From contig NZ_VWRN01000023.1 in the NCBI RefSeq assembly GCF_008632125.1, positions 1-64,000 of the forward strand: a DNA stretch of 64,000 bases. The letters are read 5' to 3'. How positions within the stretch are numbered: position 1 is the stretch's first letter; each line of letters opens with the position of its first letter. The translations under genes and the position numbers were made by a program. Source of the DNA: Cupriavidus cauae (GTDB lineage: Bacteria; Pseudomonadota; Gammaproteobacteria; Burkholderiales; Burkholderiaceae). This document shows, one piece after another, positions 1 to 8,152 of the stretch. Under the pieces are notes generated by a model. It was given only the letters and a program-made list of their open reading frames with translations. It was not told where the DNA came from and searched no databases.

Positions 1-1351
1 CGGGCGCGGCAGCCGGGGCGGCAGCGGCGGCGACAGCGGTATTCGGTGCGGTGCCGGCGGCGGACCTGGCAGGACCCGCGCCGGACGGCGAAACCGGCGA
101 ACCGTGCGGAACCGGCGAAGCCGATGCTGCCGAAGCCGATGCCGTCGATGCCGATGCCGCCGCGGCGCCGGCCACACCGGCCATCGCGGAGCCGGACATC
201 CTGCGCGCACCGGCCGTCGCCGGGCCTGCCGGCGTCGGCGCCGACGGCATCGCCGAGGGCCGGAACGCCAGCATCCGCAGCAGCGCCATCGTGAAGCCGG
301 CGTACTCGTCCGGCGCGAGCGCCAGCTCGCTGCGGCCGAGATTGGCGATCTGGTAGAACAGCTGCACTTCCTGCGGATCGAAGGCGGCCGCGAGACGCCG
401 CACCTCGCCGGCCTCGGGCCATTCCTCCTGCACCGACGCCGGCACCGCCTGCGCCAGCGCGATCTTGTGCAGCAGCGAACCGAGGTCCTGCAGCGCGCCG
501 GCGAACGACAGGCTGCGGTCGGCCATGCTGTCGGCCACCGCCAGCATCGCGGCGCCGTCCTCGGCGGCCAGCGCGTCGAGCAGCTGCACCAGGTAGCTCT
601 GGTCGATCGCACCGAGCATGCCGCGCACCGAGGCCTCGGACACCTCGCCCGCGCTGTAGGCGATGGCCTGGTCGGTCAGCGACAGCGCGTCGCGCATCGA
701 GCCGTGCGCGGCCTGCGCGAGCAGCCGCAGCGCATTGCCGTCGTGCGCGATGCCCTCCTCGGCCAGGATGCGGTCGAGGTGGTTGACGATATGGCCGGGC
801 GGCATCTGCTTCAGATTGAACTGCAGGCAGCGCGACAGCACCGTGACGGGGATCTTCTGCGGGTCGGTGGTGGCGAGGATGAACTTGACGTGGCCGGGCG
901 GCTCTTCCAGCGTCTTCAACATCGCGTTGAAGGCGTGGTTGGTCAGCATATGCACTTCGTCGATCATGTAGACCTTGAAGCGTCCGACCGTCGGCGCGTA
1001 GACCGCCTTGTCGAGCAGCTGGGCCATCTCGTCGACGCCGCGGTTCGACGCGGCGTCCATCTCGATGTAGTCGACGAAGCGGCCCGAATCGATCTCGGTG
1101 CAGGCCTTGCAGACCCCGCAGGGCTGCGCGGTGATGCCGCCGTTGCCGTCAGCCCCCGTGCAATTCAGGGCCTTGGCCAGGATGCGCGACAGCGTGGTCT
1201 TGCCGACGCCGCGCGTACCGGTAAACAGGTAGGCGTGATGCAGCCTCTGCTGTTCCAGCGCATGCGTGAGCGCGCGCACCACGTGCTCCTGGCCGACCAG
1301 CGTGGTGAAATCCCTGGGGCGCCATTTGCGCGCTAGAACTTGGTAACTCAT
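1..1351 (-). CDS. dnaX: DNA polymerase III subunits gamma/tau, 3' end outside window
   Basis: This is the clamp-loader ATPase of the replicative polymerase, which loads the beta clamp and couples the polymerase to the helicase. Reading from the ATG at 1351, residues 45-52 are the Walker A motif GTRGVGKT. Cysteines 64, 78, 81 and 84 form the zinc module, and a DEVH Walker B box and the domain III helices follow. After about residue 370 the protein becomes an Ala/Ser/Pro-rich linker typical of the tau tail, and the frame is still open at base 1, so the C-terminus is missing. The linker DNA is built of degenerate gccgatgcc-type repeats (about 115-175). Any programmed frameshift producing gamma would lie outside the window. 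Identification is firm. Confidence 0.96.
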   Translation of the reverse strand, partial: MSYQVLARKWRPRDFTTLVGQEHVVRALTHALEQQRLHHAYLFTGTRGVGKTTLSRILAKALNCTGADGNGGITAQPCGVCKACTEIDSGRFVDYIEMDAASNRGVDEMAQLLDKAVYAPTVGRFKVYMIDEVHMLTNHAFNAMLKTLEEPPGHVKFILATTDPQKIPVTVLSRCLQFNLKQMPPGHIVNHLDRILAEEGIAHDGNALRLLAQAAHGSMRDALSLTDQAIAYSAGEVSEASVRGMLGAIDQSYLVQLLDALAAEDGAAMLAVADSMADRSLSFAGALQDLGSLLHKIALAQAVPASVQEEWPEAGEVRRLAAAFDPQEVQLFYQIANLGRSELALAPDEYAGFTMALLRMLAFRPSAMPSAPTPAGPATAGARRMSGSAMAGVAGAAAASASTASASAASASPVPHGSPVSPSGAGPARSAAGTAPNTAVAAAAAPAAAP

Positions 1352-1450
1352 GGCGGCGATTGTAGCAAATGGCGACCCGCCGGCCGGCGGCCTGTCGCGG
1401 GGCCCGGCAAGCGGAACGGGCGCGGGGTCGATCGGGGATTCAGCGGGCCA

Positions 1451-3973
1451 TCAGCCGCACTCGCCGACGTAGCCGCAATTGGCGCATTTGGCGCAGCCAT
1501 CGACCTTGTGCAGCGCATGCGCACCGCATTCCGGGCATGGCTTGCCGGTGCCGACGCCCGGCGCGCCGACGGGCAGGCCGGCGCCGGGCGCCGCGGCACC
1601 CCGCAGCGGCATCGCGTCCTGCGCGAGCCCGGCTTCTCGCTGCGCCAGCCGCTCGCCCAGAGCGGCGACCGGCACCTGTTGCCCCTCCGCATCGAGAAAG
1701 CCGCGCTTGATCAGGATGCGCTGCAGCGCGTAGCCGAGCGCCGCCACCTCGGAATCGTGGAAGCGCGGCACCTCGGTGCCGTCCTGCCGCGTCAGCGTGC
1801 CATAGCGCACCGTGCCCTTGTCCCACACCACGTTGCGCATGTCGGCCAGCGCCTTGGCGATCGAGCCGCCCGAGCGCGCCACCATCGACAGCAGCCGCAT
1901 CGTCGAGGTAATCCATTGCTGGCCTTCGCTGCGCTGGCCGGCCGGCATGAAGAACTCGACCGGCCGCTCGATCGTCACGGGCCTGCCGTCGACCACGCCG
2001 TTGACGCGCATGAAGTTGACGGTCAGGTAGACGGTCTTGTGGCCCTCGTAGGTCAGGTACTCGACCTTGGACGTCACGCCCTCCAGATCGCCCACCGGCC
2101 GGCTCTCGAAGGGCTTGCGCAGCGGATCGTCGCCATTGGCGCCTGTTGCGGCCGCTGCGCCGGCCGTGCCCGCCGTGCCCTGCCCCGCCGCCTCCGCGAC
2201 CGACAGCACCGCGCCCAGCACGCGATTGGGCCGATAGGTGGCCAGGCCTTTCAGCCCGGCCTTCCACGCCTCCAGATACAGGTTGCGGAAGGCTTCGTAC
2301 GGATAGTCCTCCGGCACGTTGACGGTCTTGCTGATGCTGGTGTCGATATAGGGCTGCACCGCCTCCAGCATCTTCATATGATCGAGCGCGGACATCTGCA
2401 GCGCGGTGACGAAGCTGTCCGGCAGCTGCTCGACATCGCCGCCCAGATGACGGTACAGGCGCCAGGCATGGTCGGCGACCTCGTAGACCTTGTAGCTGTC
2501 GTCGCCCATCCGCTTGCGCCGCTGGTAGGTCCACGAGAACGCCGGCTCAATGCCGTTGGAGGCGTTGTCGGCAAAGGCCAGCGTGATGGTGCCGGTCGGC
2601 GCGATCGACAGCAGATGCGAATTGCGGATGCCATGCGCGCGGATCGCGGCCCGCACCGGCTCGGGCAGCCGGCTGGCGAAGCCGCTCCGCAGATAGGCGT
2701 CGGCATCGAACAGCGGGAAGGCGCCCTTCTCGCGCGCCAGTTCGGTCGAGGCCAGATAGGCGGCATCGCGCAGCGTCTGCGCGATGCGCGCTGCCAGCGC
2801 GCGGCCCGCCTCGCTGTCGTAGCGCACGCCCAGCATCACCAGCGCGCTGCCCAGGCCCAGAAAACCGAGGCCGATGCGGCGCTTGGCCATCGCCTCGGCG
2901 CGCTGTTCCGGCAGGGGCCAATAGGTGACGTCGAGCACGTTGTCCAGCATCCGCACCGCCACCGCGACCAGCGCGCGGAAGCCGTCGAAGTCGAAGGACG
3001 CGGCCTCGCTGAACGGACCGCGCACGAAACGGGTCAGGTCGATCGAACCCAGGTCGCAGCAGCCGTAGGCCGGCAGCGGCTGCTCGGCGCACGGATTGGT
3101 GGCCTCGATGCGTTCGCAGTAATGGAGGTTGTTGTCGTCGTTGATGTGCGACAGGAACAGGATGCCCGGCTCGGCGTGATCGTAGGTCGCCTGCATGACC
3201 TGATCCCACAGCTGCCGCGCCGGCACGCGCCGGTACACCCACATGCCGTCATCGCGGCGCCAGGCGCCGGCGGCGATCGTCTCGGGCGCCGGCTCGGCGA
3301 CGTGGACCAGGTCGATCTCGCCATCGTCCTCGACCGCCTGCATGAAGGCATCGTCCACGCCGATCGACAGATTGAAGTTGGTCAGCTCGCCGCGGTCCTT
3401 GGCGTGGATGAAAGCCTCGATATCGGGATGATCGGCGCGCAGCACGCCCATCTGCGCGCCGCGCCGCGCGCCGGCCGATTCGACGGTGGCGCACGAGGCA
3501 TCGAACACCTTCATGAACGAGACCGGGCCCGAGGCGCGCGAATGGGTGCCGCGCACCAGCGCGCCCGAGGGACGGATCGCCGAGAAGTCGTAGCCGACTC
3601 CGCCGCCGCGGCGCATGGTCTCGGCGGCCTGCGCCACCGCGGCGTAGATGCCGGGCTTGCCGTCCACGGTCTCGGACACCGCGTCGCCGACCGGCTGCAC
3701 GAAGCAGTTGATCAGCGTGGCCTCGATGCGCGTGCCCGCCGCGGAATGGATGCGCCCGGCCGGCACGAAGCCGCCTTCGAGCGCGGCAAGAAAACGCTGG
3801 GCCCAGCGTTCGCGCTGCGCCTCGGGCTCGGCCTCGGCCAGGGCGCGGCCCACGCGGGCGCGCACATCGGCCGCGCTGCGTTCCTCGCCCTTGGCGTACT
3901 TCTCGCGCAGCACCTCGACCGAGATTTCCTGCGGCGGCAGTACGGCCTGCATCATCTGTTCGTTGGCATTCAT
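1451..3973 (-). CDS. nrdJ: Adenosylcobalamin-dependent (class II) ribonucleotide reductase
   Basis: Reduces ribonucleotides to deoxyribonucleotides using coenzyme B12 as radical generator, without oxygen dependence. The 840-residue protein has the first redox cysteine in LINCFVQP (about residue 89) and the active-site loop NPCAEQPL (about 292-299) that carries the thiyl-radical cysteine. Other conserved core motifs include [12 protein letters not shown]. The C-terminus, from about residue 813, is a Cys-rich zinc-ribbon-like tail ([13 protein letters not shown]) that also holds the cysteines likely to re-reduce the active site. No small radical-bearing subunit (nrdB) lies nearby, as expected for class II. 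It sits 100 bp upstream of dnaX on the same strand. Length and motifs agree with the family. Confidence 0.95.
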   Translation of the reverse strand: MNANEQMMQAVLPPQEISVEVLREKYAKGEERSAADVRARVGRALAEAEPEAQRERWAQRFLAALEGGFVPAGRIHSAAGTRIEATLINCFVQPVGDAVSETVDGKPGIYAAVAQAAETMRRGGGVGYDFSAIRPSGALVRGTHSRASGPVSFMKVFDASCATVESAGARRGAQMGVLRADHPDIEAFIHAKDRGELTNFNLSIGVDDAFMQAVEDDGEIDLVHVAEPAPETIAAGAWRRDDGMWVYRRVPARQLWDQVMQATYDHAEPGILFLSHINDDNNLHYCERIEATNPCAEQPLPAYGCCDLGSIDLTRFVRGPFSEAASFDFDGFRALVAVAVRMLDNVLDVTYWPLPEQRAEAMAKRRIGLGFLGLGSALVMLGVRYDSEAGRALAARIAQTLRDAAYLASTELAREKGAFPLFDADAYLRSGFASRLPEPVRAAIRAHGIRNSHLLSIAPTGTITLAFADNASNGIEPAFSWTYQRRKRMGDDSYKVYEVADHAWRLYRHLGGDVEQLPDSFVTALQMSALDHMKMLEAVQPYIDTSISKTVNVPEDYPYEAFRNLYLEAWKAGLKGLATYRPNRVLGAVLSVAEAAGQGTAGTAGAAAATGANGDDPLRKPFESRPVGDLEGVTSKVEYLTYEGHKTVYLTVNFMRVNGVVDGRPVTIERPVEFFMPAGQRSEGQQWITSTMRLLSMVARSGGSIAKALADMRNVVWDKGTVRYGTLTRQDGTEVPRFHDSEVAALGYALQRILIKRGFLDAEGQQVPVAALGERLAQREAGLAQDAMPLRGAAAPGAGLPVGAPGVGTGKPCPECGAHALHKVDGCAKCANCGYVGECG

Positions 3974-4014
3974 CGGTCAGCTCACCTATCGCCCTTGTCG
4001 GCGCCGTTGGATTC

Positions 4015-4050
4015 GCACCGTCATTCGCGCCGTCATTTGCGCCGTCATTT
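4015..4050. repeat. Three copies of a 12-bp tandem repeat upstream of nrdJ
   Basis: Three consecutive 12-bp units close to gcgccgtcattt (4015, 4027, 4039; the first differs at two bases) lie 42 bp upstream of the nrdJ start codon, in its leader. No function is evident. It belongs to the class of 12-bp degenerate repeats seen elsewhere in the window. Confidence 0.6.
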
Positions 4051-4175
4051 TGCCGCTCGCCCCTGCCGCATCCGGCATGCGGATATCGGGTCTCGATGCC
4101 ACCCCGCCATGCCGTCCCGCGATGCGATCTGGCAATGCCGACGACGGCTTTTCGCGCGACGCACGCACTCTGGGT

Positions 4176-4181
4176 TACAAT
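4176..4181 (+). promoter_or_regulatory. -10 box of the 4.5S RNA promoter
   Basis: TACAAT lies about 6 bases upstream of the start of the 4.5S RNA hairpin. No good -35 hexamer is visible at the usual distance, so only the -10 element is claimed. Confidence 0.5.
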
Positions 4182-4187
4182 GCCGGT

Positions 4188-4288
4188 CGGACGGGCCTCC
4201 TCGCATGGCGGCGCGGTCAACCTGGTCAGGTCGGGAACGAAGCAGCCACAGCCGTTTTCCGCCAGTGCCGAGGGTCAGGCTCGTCCCC
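4188..4288 (+). ncRNA. ffs: Signal recognition particle 4.5S RNA
   Basis: Bacterial small SRP RNA, which binds Ffh and targets nascent membrane proteins to FtsY. The conserved Ffh-binding core is present: the symmetric loop and GGAA tetraloop region at about 4222-4250 (CCTGGTCAGGTC then GGAA then GAAGCAGCC). The tetraloop is closed by G-C, where E. coli has C-G. The outer arms pair: acgggcctcctcgcatggcgg at the 5' side matches ccgccagtgccgagg and aggctcgt at the 3' side. A pyrimidine-rich, T-rich tract at about 4284-4322 follows and probably ends transcription. The ends are estimated from pairing and may be off by a few bases. Confidence 0.93.
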
Positions 4289-4483
4289 CTTCCTTCCTGT
4301 CTTTCCTTCCCCTTCTTTTTCCCTGCTGGCCACGGCGGCATGCCGCGACGCCACGATTCCCACCGGGTTCCCACGCTTCTTTGCGACGACTTGCCGAGGG
4401 ACCGCGCTCGCCCGTAGTTCGCCTATCCCCTCGCCCGTAGCTCACGCGCCATCTTATCGCCGTTTGCCGCTGCCCTGCTGCCG

Positions 4484-7400
4484 TCAGAACAGCGACGCCT
4501 GCCGCGGCGGCGGCGCCGACAGTTGCCCCAACGCGATCCATTCGCCGTCCGCGGTGGCGATGCCCGACTCGATGCGCCGGCCCGGGAACATCGGCCGCAG
4601 CGCGGCCTCGTAGCGACGCAACTGCGCCGCGTAGCCGGCGTGCTCCTGCGGCAGCAGGCGCAGCTTGTAGTCGACCACCACCACGCGATCGGCGTATTCG
4701 ACCAGCCGGTCGATCCGCAGCAGGCGCCCCTGCGCGCCATACAGCTCGACCTCGTTGCGCGCGCCGAGCGCGCCCTCGGCCAGCAACAGCGGCCGCAGCG
4801 CGGGCGCGTTCAGCATGGTGCGTACCGCCTGCACGGCGGCCTCGGCCTGCTCGCGCCACTCGGTGCGCGCCTGCGGGCTGCCCGCTCCGGCCAGCGGAAA
4901 CCAGCGCATCACCGCCTCGGCATCGGGCACGCCGTCGTAGGCGCCGGGATAGCGCGTGATCCGTTCGAGCAGCGCATGCACCAGTTCGCCATGGCGAGCA
5001 GCGGCGGCATCGAAGACGATCTCGTCGTCGCGCTCTTCGCCCTCTTCCTCACCCTCGGCACCGATGGCTTCGCGCGGCGCCATGGGCTGCGCATCGCGAT
5101 AGCGCGCGCGGAAGTCGGTGAAGCGGATCGGCCCTTCCACGCCGCCCGACGCGACACCACGCACGCCGACGTAATCGTCCGGCAGCGGTGGCACCGGCTC
5201 GCCGACATCCGCGACCTGCAGGCGCACATACCAGCTGCCGGCGATCTCGCTGCCCGGTTCGCCGTCGCCCGCGCCCTTGCCGTTGCGCTGGATGCCGCTG
5301 ACGATCAGCCCCTGGCGGGCGCGCGTCATCGCGACATAGAGCAGGTTCCAGTTCTCGCGTTCGGCCAGCGCGGCCTGCTCGTCGAAGCGCGCCGCGCGCG
5401 CCAGCCCACGCTCGGACCGCTTGCCGTACGCGGAGAAATGCACCGGCGCCGCGGCCGACGGCGGCCAGTCGATCAGGATGCCGGCGCGATCGGCGGCCGG
5501 CTCGCTGTGATTGGCGTCGAGCAGCACCACGAACGGCGCCTCCAGCCCCTTGGCCGCGTGCACGGTCAGGATGCGCACCGCGTCGAGCGTGCCATTGCTG
5601 TCGTCGGCGCCCTCGGGCTCGTCGGCCTCGGCTTCCGCCGCATCGCCCATGCCGCCTTCGTCGGGGCTCTCGTCCTCGTCGCCGCGGCGGATCGCCTGCA
5701 GCTCGTCGATGAACTTCGGCAGGCTCGGATAGCGGCCGCCGTCGAGATCCAGCGACAGCTTCAGGAACGCGTCGAGATTGGCCAGCACCTGCTCGCGGAT
5801 TTCCGCGGGAGCGGCCTGCGCATAGCGGCGGCGCACCTCGCCGGTGTGATAGATGTGGTCGATCAGGTCGTGCACCGGCCGATGCGGCGCGATCTCGAGC
5901 CAGCCGCGCAGGCGCGCCAGTCCTTCGCGCAAGGCCGCAGACGCGTGCTGCGGAACCTCGCCGGCCGACAGCGTCGGCCACCAGCGGCGGTTGCCTGCCA
6001 GCCGCGCGATCGCGATCAGGTCTTCGTCGCAGGCGCCCACCAGCGGGCTCTTCAGCACGTGCGCGAGATCGAGGTCGGACTCGGGCGTCATCAGGAAGGC
6101 CAGCAGCGCCGACAGGTCCAGCGCCTCGAGCGTGGCCAGCAGGCCGCCTCGGCGCGGGCTCAGGCAGGGAATGCCGGCCTCGCGGAAGGCGCGCTCGTAG
6201 TCGGCCAGATAGGTCTTGCGCCGGACCAGCAGCGTGATGTCGCGCCAGCAGGCCGGACGCTGGCCGTCGCCCTCTTGGACCGGCACGGTCGCGCGCAGAT
6301 GGCGCAGCCACGCGGCGACGCGGCGGCCCTCCTCGAAGCGCGGCGAATCGCCCAGCGGCGTGCGCGGCTGTGTCAGCGTGTCCCGGGAATCGGGGGCGAT
6401 GTTGGCGTTGCCGTTGCCGTTGCCGTTGCCATTGCCGTTGCCGTTGCCGTTGGCGTTGCCATTGCCGTTGCCGTTGTCGTCCTCGCCATTGCCGCCATTG
6501 CCGTCGCTGCCGCCGTTGCCGTTCGCCGGAACCAGCGGCAGCAGCCACACCGGCCCGCCCTGCTGGTCCAGCGCGGTGGTCTGCGTTTCGTACAGCGGAT
6601 AGCGTCCTTCCGCGCGCGCCTGGTCGAACACTGCATTGACCCAGCGCAGCACGCTGCCGCTGTTGCGGCGGGTGCGGTTGGTGCGCAGCACCGTCGCGCC
6701 GAACTCGCGCTGCAGCATCTGCCGCGCGACGTCGAACAGCCGCGCGTCGGCACGCCGGAAGCGATAGATCGATTGCTTCGGATCGCCCACCAGGAACACC
6801 GTCGGCCGTTCCGCCAGATCCTGATAGCCGGCCAGCCAGCCCTGCAGGATGCGCCATTGCAGCGGGTTGGTGTCCTGGAATTCGTCGAGCAGCAGATGGC
6901 GATAGCGCGCGTCGAGCCGCACCTGCAGATAGGTCGCGGTCTGCTCGTCGCGCATCAGCCGCGCCGCCAGCCATTCAAGGTCGGCGAAGTCCATCGCGCG
7001 CTGCTGGCCCTTGTGCTCCTGATAGCGCGCCAGCAGCGTGTCGCCCAGCAGATAGAGATCGCGATTGAGCGCCAGCACCGCCGCCTCGCAACGGCGCGCG
7101 GCGACCTGCCGCAAGGCGTCGCACAGTGCCGCGTGCCTGGCCAGCAGCGCGTCGGCCTCGGCCTCTCCTCCTGCGGCCTTGACCAGCGCCGCGGTGCGCC
7201 GCAGCGCGCGGGGCTCGCCCTTGCCGGTGAAGAAGGCCTCCCAGCAGCAGCCGAACGCGTCCTGCGCCGGCTGCCCGCTGAGCGCGCCGGCCTCCGCCCA
7301 GGTCCGCATTGCCGCCAGCGCGGCGCCGATGCGATCGGCATGGCCCTGCTCGGTCTTGCCGGCCTGGGACAGCGAAGCCGCCAGCGCCTCGCAGTCGGCG

Positions 7401-8152
7401 CGCAGCGCCGCGTCGGCCATCGCCTGTGCCAGCACGTCGATGCGCGCGTCGTCGCCCAGATCGTCCGCCAGCCGCTCGGCGGGATCTTCATCGGGCGCGG
7501 CCTCGCGCATCGCCCACCATTCGCTGCGCGCGTGGAACATCGCGTCGAGCAGCGCGCGCGCCGAGAATTCGCCGATCGCGTCGACCAGCCTCTCGTAGGC
7601 TTCGCGGTACGGCGCCGCCTCGGGCGCGGACAGCCCGCGCCAGAACGGCGCCCACGCCTCGCGCTTCATGCGCAGCGCATCCTCGCGCAGCGCCGCGCCC
7701 GGCACGATGCCGGAGGCCAGCGGCGCGCCGCGCAGCAAGGTGCCGAACCAGCCGTGGAAGGTGTCGATGGCGATGCGGCCCGGGCTGGCCAGCACGCGCG
7801 CATGCAAGGTGCGGGCACGCGGCAGCGCGGCGCGCGCGGCCTCGGGCGACAGGCCGCGCTGCTCCAGCGCGGCCAGCACGTGCGCGTCGGTGCCGCGGGC
7901 CAGTTGCGCCAGCACGTCCAGCAGGCGCTCGCGCATTTCCTCGGCGGCCTTGCGGGTGAAGGTGATGGCGAGGATCTGGCTCGGCTCGGCGCCGGCCAGC
8001 AGCAGGCGCAGCAGCCGCGCCACCAGCAGCCAGGTCTTGCCGCTGCCGGCGCAGGCCTCGACCACCACGGAGCGCGCGGGATCGCAGGCGGCGCGCGTGA
8101 ATTCGGCTTCGCTGACGTCCTGCCCGTCGCGCAGATAGGCGTGCACGGTCAT
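4484..8152 (-). CDS. addA: AddA-type helicase-nuclease subunit (UvrD/RecB family)
   Basis: ATP-dependent 3'-5' helicase and nuclease subunit of the double-strand break processing complex AddAB, which feeds RecA at Chi-like sites. The start at 8152 overlaps the addB stop by ATGA. Residues 35-40 are Walker A (AGSGKT), followed by TFTRKAAEEM, the DEFQDTNPLQW Walker B segment and VGDPKQSIYRFRRAD. The C-terminal PD-(D/E)XK nuclease is intact (IDRLVEY...VVDYK, about residues 1140-1160). At 1222 residues the length is normal for AddA. Odd feature: residues about 559-584 are an Asn-Gly/Asn-Ala repeat inserted between helicase motifs (bases 6401-6478). RecB is the alternative, but the AddB partner argues for AddA. 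Confidence 0.93.
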   Translation of the reverse strand: MTVHAYLRDGQDVSEAEFTRAACDPARSVVVEACAGSGKTWLLVARLLRLLLAGAEPSQILAITFTRKAAEEMRERLLDVLAQLARGTDAHVLAALEQRGLSPEAARAALPRARTLHARVLASPGRIAIDTFHGWFGTLLRGAPLASGIVPGAALREDALRMKREAWAPFWRGLSAPEAAPYREAYERLVDAIGEFSARALLDAMFHARSEWWAMREAAPDEDPAERLADDLGDDARIDVLAQAMADAALRADCEALAASLSQAGKTEQGHADRIGAALAAMRTWAEAGALSGQPAQDAFGCCWEAFFTGKGEPRALRRTAALVKAAGGEAEADALLARHAALCDALRQVAARRCEAAVLALNRDLYLLGDTLLARYQEHKGQQRAMDFADLEWLAARLMRDEQTATYLQVRLDARYRHLLLDEFQDTNPLQWRILQGWLAGYQDLAERPTVFLVGDPKQSIYRFRRADARLFDVARQMLQREFGATVLRTNRTRRNSGSVLRWVNAVFDQARAEGRYPLYETQTTALDQQGGPVWLLPLVPANGNGGSDGNGGNGEDDNGNGNGNANGNGNGNGNGNGNGNANIAPDSRDTLTQPRTPLGDSPRFEEGRRVAAWLRHLRATVPVQEGDGQRPACWRDITLLVRRKTYLADYERAFREAGIPCLSPRRGGLLATLEALDLSALLAFLMTPESDLDLAHVLKSPLVGACDEDLIAIARLAGNRRWWPTLSAGEVPQHASAALREGLARLRGWLEIAPHRPVHDLIDHIYHTGEVRRRYAQAAPAEIREQVLANLDAFLKLSLDLDGGRYPSLPKFIDELQAIRRGDEDESPDEGGMGDAAEAEADEPEGADDSNGTLDAVRILTVHAAKGLEAPFVVLLDANHSEPAADRAGILIDWPPSAAAPVHFSAYGKRSERGLARAARFDEQAALAERENWNLLYVAMTRARQGLIVSGIQRNGKGAGDGEPGSEIAGSWYVRLQVADVGEPVPPLPDDYVGVRGVASGGVEGPIRFTDFRARYRDAQPMAPREAIGAEGEEEGEERDDEIVFDAAAARHGELVHALLERITRYPGAYDGVPDAEAVMRWFPLAGAGSPQARTEWREQAEAAVQAVRTMLNAPALRPLLLAEGALGARNEVELYGAQGRLLRIDRLVEYADRVVVVDYKLRLLPQEHAGYAAQLRRYEAALRPMFPGRRIESGIATADGEWIALGQLSAPPPRQASLF
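6401..6478 (-). repeat. Thirteen 6-bp repeats encoding Asn-Gly dipeptides inside addA
   Basis: Thirteen consecutive 6-bp units, consensus gttgcc on the plus strand, encode alternating Asn-Gly (with two Asn-Ala) in AddA. Degenerate units continue to about 6529. Gain or loss of whole units keeps the reading frame. The insert falls between the motif-IV region and the next conserved segment, so it is probably a flexible surface loop. Confidence 0.85.

Noticed and set aside
1340-4417. Long plus-strand open frame over nrdJ (and similar giant antisense frames over addAB, carB, ftsH)
   Set aside because: High GC content leaves antisense frames open. Their translations are His/Arg/Gln-rich with no domains, while the opposite strand encodes well-known enzymes.
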